Shown: piece after piece, positions 18,685-23,330 of the stretch | Layout of the letters: every line of letters begins with the position of its first letter | Position numbering within the stretch: position 1 is the stretch's first letter | Assembly: GCA_000969725.1 (NCBI GenBank) | Contig: JXSR01S019595.1 | From: Ophiothrix spiculata | Taxonomy: Eukaryota > Echinodermata > Ophiuroidea > Amphilepidida > Ophiotrichidae | Length of the DNA: 23,330 bases | Reading direction: 5' to 3' (one strand) | Notes under the pieces: model-generated | Seen by the model: the letters and a program-made list of their open reading frames with translations, nothing else | Database searches by the model: none | Told to the model about the DNA's origin: nothing | Program-made: the position numbers and the translations under genes

Positions 18685-19082
18685 TTCTGATATACTGCAT
18701 TTACACATGATGTTTCCAAAATGACATCTTGGTGAAAATTACACCATACTTTGTACCTCATACATATTGCATACTTGGTGTCATCGTAGAATGTGATATA
18801 AAGTGGGTCAAAGTAAAAAATCAAACGACGCCGTTCAACACATTTAGCCGTATGTGTTACACTATACCTCTGTCAAAACACTTTTTATTCAGTGTCCATG
18901 TCTTGCAACACACTAAGTGGAATTTCTTTAGTTGTGTATTGTCATTGGATGACGAGAGGGGCATTGCAGGAATCAAATATAACTGGATAAGGTGTTATTC
19001 TTGACACAACCTTTAACGTTTCAAGGCAAATACTGTTATTTTGTGATGTTGCTACATCTGACTTCATTATCCTTCTCTAACC
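18685..19082 (+). repeat. Duplicated noncoding module P, copy 3
   Basis: Best match to copy 1 (see landmarks there), including the identical TTAGCCGTATGTGTTACAC, ATTGGATGACGA, TTCTTGACACAACCT and CATCTGACTTCATTATCCTT. It contains a 91-codon frame at 18729-19004 with no recognisable motif; the frame is not kept in copy 1 because of indels. Confidence 0.82.
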
Positions 19083-19378
19083 AATTAAATAGAAAATCTA
19101 AGGACATTACTTGAATTAGCCATGAATAAAGTTTGTTTCACATTACATTCAGAATATGACTTCTCACTAACGAATCACATAACGTCTAACACTAAATTTT
19201 ACGTAAACACTAAATTTTACGTAAAGGTAAATAATGTGTTTTTCCAATCGAAGAGAACATAAATCTTTACCGCATAATTCGACTACCCATTCTGAATTAT
19301 ATAAAAAAGTATTATAAGCATCAACTATATACAATTGTATCAACGATCCCACAGTCTGAAAAAATCCTTTTCGGACTT
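19083..19378. other. Spacer between P3 and Q4
   Basis: AT-rich, with the 18-bp duplication at 19188-19223. Nothing else is recognised. Confidence 0.4.
19188..19223. repeat. 18-bp tandem duplication
   Basis: Two identical copies of AACACTAAATTTTACGTA (19188-19205, 19206-19223). Confidence 0.9.
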
Positions 19379-19620
19379 TCGCACTTAATAAAATGCATGT
19401 TGTTGATAACATAGCATTTTGTAAACCAGTTTATTTATTTTATTCTACAATTCCAACCTTCGTTTCAAAATGTGTTTAGTACAATTAACCTAAAGGCATA
19501 AACAACAAATGTCAAGAAATCTCAAGGATATAAACGGTTAAAGTGGATTGTTAATATTGACACATTTTTCCTGAATCTCTAACTTTAGCTAAATCTTCCC
19601 AAATCCGAGTTTCATTTTAA
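19379..19620 (+). repeat. Duplicated noncoding module Q, copy 4
   Basis: Shares GCACTTAATAAAATGCATGT, GATAACATAGCATTTTGTAA, ACCAGT-TATTTTATTCTACA, TTCGTTTCAAAATGTG, AAAGGCATAAACAA, AATGTCAAGAAATCTC and AAATCCGAGTTT with the other Q copies in the same order. The left quarter of the module (AGAATGTCG block) is missing. It follows P3 by about 300 bp. Confidence 0.75.
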
Positions 19621-21586
19621 CATTGTTAAACCAGCATTGCATCATAAACTGTATAGCATTCTTGTTAGGATGTATTCAAGGACTCAGGTCTTATATCAAT
19701 TTATAGAACCCAATGTACGCCTAACATACATTGTTTCGGTCATAGATATATAACAAAACAGCGTACGTTAAGCGTACGTTTGTGCTCTATACGTTGATGT
19801 GTGGCTGCTGGTGAATTTCAATATGGTGTCATTTAATCCTTACAAAATGGTTTTTACAAATGTTTCAAAAACGTGAATATGACAAGAGACTGCATTTTCA
19901 ACTGGTTTGAGATTAACTGTCACATTAAACCATCTAGTCATATAACTCCAATTGATAGATAAAATAAAATCCGCTGTAGAATTACTACAACAACCGGTCG
20001 ACGCTGTAATAAAAGTATTATTTTCTATTTTTGAAAAGTTTTTTTAATGCATTATTTTATCAAATTATCTCCAGGGGCTTTGTTGGTCTTTAATCTGGTA
20101 AATCCATCTGAGGTACAAATTTAGGATTTAGTAAACGCAGGATAGTCACACAACCATCACAGAATGGTGTTTTGCAAATTAATTCTCTCTCAATTTCAGC
20201 CATTTCTGTGTACATTTTTATACTTTTGTGGATTTTACTACACTTTTAAGCTTAATTAAAACAACCCCAAAATTTTTTTTAAATTCTAAGTGGAATCTAA
20301 GCTAGTCCCTTTTATAATTGTTCAAAAGCCTGTCTGAGCTGCAGAAAATTCCAGTTATAGCTTTAGATAGCACTAAAAGGTAAATAAATGACCTCAACAG
20401 TTTAAAAATGGAGGTGATTAATAACACAAAGTTCAAATATGCAATAAATTGATTTTAAAATTCGGGACTTTCAATTCATTTAATTGGAATAGGTCTCGTT
20501 CTAGGATTCTAAATCAACAGCGAGGTTTAATTTGGCACCCAGTAAATTTTTTCTCTCAATATATATTATGTTCCATGGTTGTCATCACATTGAAGAGAAA
20601 ATATATTTTTAGCTTTCTCCATCAGCCTATCTAGGGTATTGTCATCGAAATGATGCAACAACAACGGTTTTGACAGAAATGCAATGGTAGATACGAAAAT
20701 ATTGGGTGAATTGCAAAATTGGTTTTAAAGCGAGGTTGATTAATCGGAAAATATGATCATATTTAGTATTCTCAATACATCGATCAACATAGGCAAAGGT
20801 GTTTGAAAGATTATCAATATTTCTTTATCATACATGTACAGGATGTTCAAAAGGTCGCCCCACATTATCAATGGTGCAAAACTGGGAAAAACTCGTAGAA
20901 ATACTTTAGTTACAATATACAATTTTCTCTAAAATCATCATTTCTATGATCTTTATTACAGCACACTCTCAATTTGATATTTCCATTTCGTCGAAATTTA
21001 TTGTTTTTATTTGTAGGTAATACCGGTTCAGTTGTTATGTTATTATGATAAAAGGAGAGCAAACGATAAGCTTTAATGATTTTGCCTTCCAATTTGATCT
21101 GATACAAGCATATCGAAAAGAATATTGAATAATGTTCTTTAACTTTATCTTCCTCTCAAAAATTGCTTTCAGTGCTTATATTAAATACAAATTGCTAAAT
21201 TTCTGCACCCTAATGAGAGGTTTTATAATCTTTTTATAATACTAGTAATAGTCATAAAAGGAAGGACCTTGATTATAGAATACGTTTCTCATGTCCGAAT
21301 TAAGGCGTGATGCAATTATGTTTAAACCGTTTAAATGGTGAATGATCTTAATGCAAAAGAACATGATAAAGTTTGATCGGATAAATGGATTAAATTAGGG
21401 ATTAAAGGACTGACTTTCAATATCACCTTCAGGGGGTCTTAGGTGGGTTAAAAAACTTAAATATAAACACTAAATTTACATGACACGACATATTCCCGAT
21501 ATTTGCATTGAAATTTTCGGTATTCAAGATACATGCCCTGCCACGCGACTGCTCTTGTCGCAAAGTGCAGTATTGTATATTTTAGT
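19621..21586. other. AT-rich unassigned sequence
   Basis: Nearly 2 kb without a supported gene. Small items: a 10-bp direct repeat AGCGTACGTT at 19760-19769 and 19771-19780, and TCAAAAGCCTGTCTGAGCTG at about 20322, which resembles TCAAATGCCTGTCTGAACTG at about 13194 and may be a further weak trace of the duplicated unit. Frames of 60-81 codons on either strand carry no motif. Confidence 0.45.
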
Positions 21587-21656
21587 AGAATTGCGCCGTT
21601 CTTGAAAAAAAAAATGAATGGGGTATTGCCATTGAATGGGAACATTTTGTCAAAAA
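21587..21656. repeat. Dispersed repeat copy B
   Basis: AGAATTGCGCCGTTCTT, an A-run, ATTGCCATTGAATGGGAACA and TTTTGTCAAAA match copy A at 8581-8646. The A-run length differs. Here the repeat is not interrupted at the position where copy A carries a CAGTGG element. Confidence 0.85.
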
Positions 21657-21956
21657 GACACAATCCTGCACCTCATTCCAGTCCACCTTTTGACCTCATG
21701 AGTCGACAGAACACAAGTATTATTTATTTTATGTTTTAAACTGGTGACCAATGTGTTGTATACATGCAATCATAATAAAGTAAAACGATCTATGCTCAAG
21801 TCTATGCTGAATGTTGATAACTATTTTACTCTGCATCTGTATGTGCATTAGTTGTATTGCAAAATGTTTTCAAAAGTAAAATGTATATCAAGTGTGCCCA
21901 TGAAAAATACCTCACATGAAACGGTGTTATTTGATAGTCCATGAACCAGAATAAAA
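21657..21956. other. AT-rich unassigned sequence
   Basis: No gene, RNA or repeat is recognised between the dispersed repeat and the TGTGATG element. Confidence 0.4.
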
Positions 21957-22218
21957 TATGTGATGACTCACCCCGAAAAGGGGGACTTTGCGACAAAACA
22001 CTTTTCGAGAAACTGGTGAAAATAGGCGGCAAAAATGAAGAAAATAATAAGAATTTCCAGCAGATTTGCTGTTGTCAAATGTGATTGGTGATTGCCTTAA
22101 TCAATCTCAACAAGTAAGGTGTCATTTTAAAGCTTAGAAAATGCTATAACATATTAAATGATAAAATCAAAATTGATATCATCTGCAAAGTCACCCCTTT
22201 CGGGTGAGCCATCACATA
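21957..22218 (+). mobile_element. Complete MITE, TGTGATG family, TA flanks
   Basis: The element proper is 21959-22216. The left end TGTGATGACTCACCCCGAAA and the reverse complement of the right end, TGTGATGGCTCACCCGAAAG, form TIRs of about 30 bp including GACTTTG. TA lies on both outer sides, consistent with a TA target duplication as in Tc1/mariner elements; since flanks here are AT-rich this is suggestive only. The inside is AT-rich with no gene. A partial inverted copy is 195 bp downstream and another fragment is at 1001-1090. Confidence 0.85.
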
Positions 22219-22410
22219 TAAAGATTGTTTCAATCTAGAAAAGATGTTATGCTCTATAAAATGTTTACATGCAAATTTCACAATTTTGTAAGCTATCGAT
22301 CCTTGAATAATATGCTAAATGAGTATAATTGTCTCTGATCTACTTATTCAGCCGTATCAGCATATTCATTTTGCGCATACATTTTTTTATCTATTTATAG
22401 AGTAAATACT

Positions 22411-22573
22411 AAGCTTTAAAATGACACCTTATTGATCAAGGCGATTAAATTTTACAACAGAAAATCTGCTAGAAATTCTTATTATTTTCTTTATTTTTTG
22501 CTGCCTCTATTTTCACCTGTATCTTGAAAAGTTTTCTGTCGCAAAGTCTCCCTTTTCGGGGTGAGTCATCACA
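22411..22573 (-). mobile_element. Partial inverted copy of the TGTGATG MITE
   Basis: Read on the minus strand from 22573 it begins TGTGATGACTCACCCCGAAA and follows the 21959 element through GACTTTGCGACA, GAAAATAATAAGAATTTC, AGCAGATTT-CTGTTG and AAGGTGTCATTTTAAAGCTT. It stops matching at 22411, so it lacks the other terminus. With the complete copy it forms an inverted pair about 160 bp per arm and ~270 bp apart. Confidence 0.85.
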
Positions 22574-23090
22574 TATGTCCAGATAAAACTCTACAAAGCA
22601 TTATCATCATGACAATATCCCAAGGTTATATGAAGATAAACTAAAAATAAACTCACTCTTCATACTTGATGACAGCAAGCTATACAATATATTGGACATT
22701 GTGTCTTTCTTTCTTTAGAAATGATTATAAACATTTTGCAAATCCTCTGTCATTCATTACATGTAGATGAAAAAGAAACTTATAAGCGCTCGAATCATTA
22801 ACTTGGTGACTCGATCAGTTGTTAGTTGAGTTGTTTGCTTTAGAACTGATAGACCTCTTCAGTGTGCAATGCATCTTGAAAGTACTGTAAAGAATGGTTT
22901 AAAGACAAAAGAATAAAATACCTTTAAACTATAGTCAGATATTAATGTCGACAACTTTATATGTATCTGTTGTAAAAAATATCTTGGCGTGCTTTCATTT
23001 TTACACCGAGGCCAATAAACTTACGGACAAAATATTAAACACGGCTCATGTCTGGCAAATCCCTTTTAGTAGATTGGATTCAAATCTCTT
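22574..23090. other. AT-rich unassigned sequence
   Basis: No gene or repeat is recognised. A frame at 22945-23145 (66 codons) has no motif. Confidence 0.4.
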
Positions 23091-23330
23091 TGACAATTCG
23101 TACACTCTAAATGCGAAAGAGAGAAAAATCACTCCAAATTTTTGAGTGAATTTGTTTTAACTCTAATCGAGTGCGTTTTAGCTCTTTAAGAGTGAAAATA
23201 CTTTGCGGTAATTCATTCTTGACGTTCACTCGCAAGAAAGTGGCTCGAAAACACCGCTCTTTTACGGAGTGAAGTTCTAGCCAATCAGGAACGCGGATAC
23301 TCGCGCTGTTGTAACTACGAAAAATCGTCA
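23091..23330. other. GAGTG/CACTC-rich right edge with a CCAAT motif
   Basis: Short complementary motifs recur: TCACTC with GAGTGA (about 23129-23149), GCTCTTTAAGAGTG (23180-23193), TTCACTCGC and CTCTTTTACGGAGTG. From about 23250 the sequence is richer in CpG (AACGCGGATACTCGCGC), with AGCCAATCAG at 23279-23288. This could be the beginning of a promoter-proximal region or the edge of a repeat. The window ends before this can be decided. Confidence 0.3.

Noticed and set aside
18729..19004. 91-codon plus-strand frame in module P3
   Set aside because: The related module P1 has indels that break the frame (for example an 8-base difference near the TTAGCCGTATGTGTTACAC block), so the frame is not conserved.
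13194..20341. A third shared module (TCAAATGCCTGTCTGAACTG near 13194 and TCAAAAGCCTGTCTGAGCTG near 20322)
   Set aside because: Only about 20 bp align well (17 of 20), without clear extension, so it is not listed as a module, though it would fit the P/Q duplication.
1..23330. Possibility that the CACTC-rich left edge and GAGTG-rich right edge are the TIRs of one giant transposon (Polinton-type)
   Set aside because: None of the expected genes (DNA polymerase B, integrase, capsid, ATPase) is present between them, and the edge sequences do not align as inverted copies beyond short motifs.
1..23330. CRISPR arrays, bacterial operons, riboswitches, rRNA or tRNA genes
   Set aside because: None is visible. 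Composition, transposon types and lack of coding density all indicate animal noncoding DNA.

Overview
The window looks like intergenic (or deep intronic) DNA from an animal genome. Base composition is AT-rich, no reading frame longer than 175 codons exists, and the longest one is only a tandem repeat read as protein. There are no bacterial-type genes or operons. Much of the recognisable sequence is transposon debris: small terminal-inverted-repeat (TIR) elements, one decayed LINE 3' end, tandem duplications and one minisatellite. Terminal motifs of the type CAGTGGCGTAACCAG with poly-C/poly-G runs, and scattered TAGGCCTA motifs, are of a kind I associate with marine invertebrate genomes, echinoderms or hemichordates among them. 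The assignment to an invertebrate deuterostome is an inference from memory, not a demonstrated fact. I find no host protein-coding gene, rRNA or tRNA.

Layout. 1-5,600: AT-rich filler holding several short CAGTGG-ended nonautonomous elements. Three of them have 8-bp target-site duplications (hAT-like: 2198-2378, 3130-3535, 4685-5023, the last carrying a ~200-bp purine tract). There is also a foldback element (1289-1461) and 18-, 24- and 115-bp tandem duplications. 5,600-8,660: a possible 1.8-kb TIR element without a transposase (5616-7432), directly abutted by another MITE (7435-7651). A 5'-truncated LINE follows (7652-8170), then a CAGTGG-type element that seems to sit inside a further dispersed repeat. 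8,900-9,590: a CpG-rich minisatellite of 22-bp units with partial 44-bp higher-order structure.

9,800-19,700: the most structured part. Two unrecognised noncoding modules, called P and Q here, recur in diverged form: P1-Q1, P2-Q2, then Q3-P3-Q4. This points to an old duplication of a kilobase-scale unit. Younger insertions lie in and between the copies: a foldback MITE with TAA flanks (10606-10763), an 87-bp tandem duplication, a 684-bp element with 51-bp TIRs and an inner foldback (15721-16404), and a second copy of the 7435 MITE whose end is cut off exactly at a 70-bp perfect duplicate of nearby DNA.

19,700-23,330: mostly featureless AT-rich DNA, then a TGTGATG-ended MITE (21959-22216) facing a partial inverted copy (22411-22573). 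A third fragment of that family is at 1001-1090. The right edge becomes richer in CpG and GAGTG/CACTC motifs and includes a CCAAT motif, too little to call a promoter. The window therefore shows transposon layering and an unexplained duplicated noncoding module rather than a set of cooperating genes.
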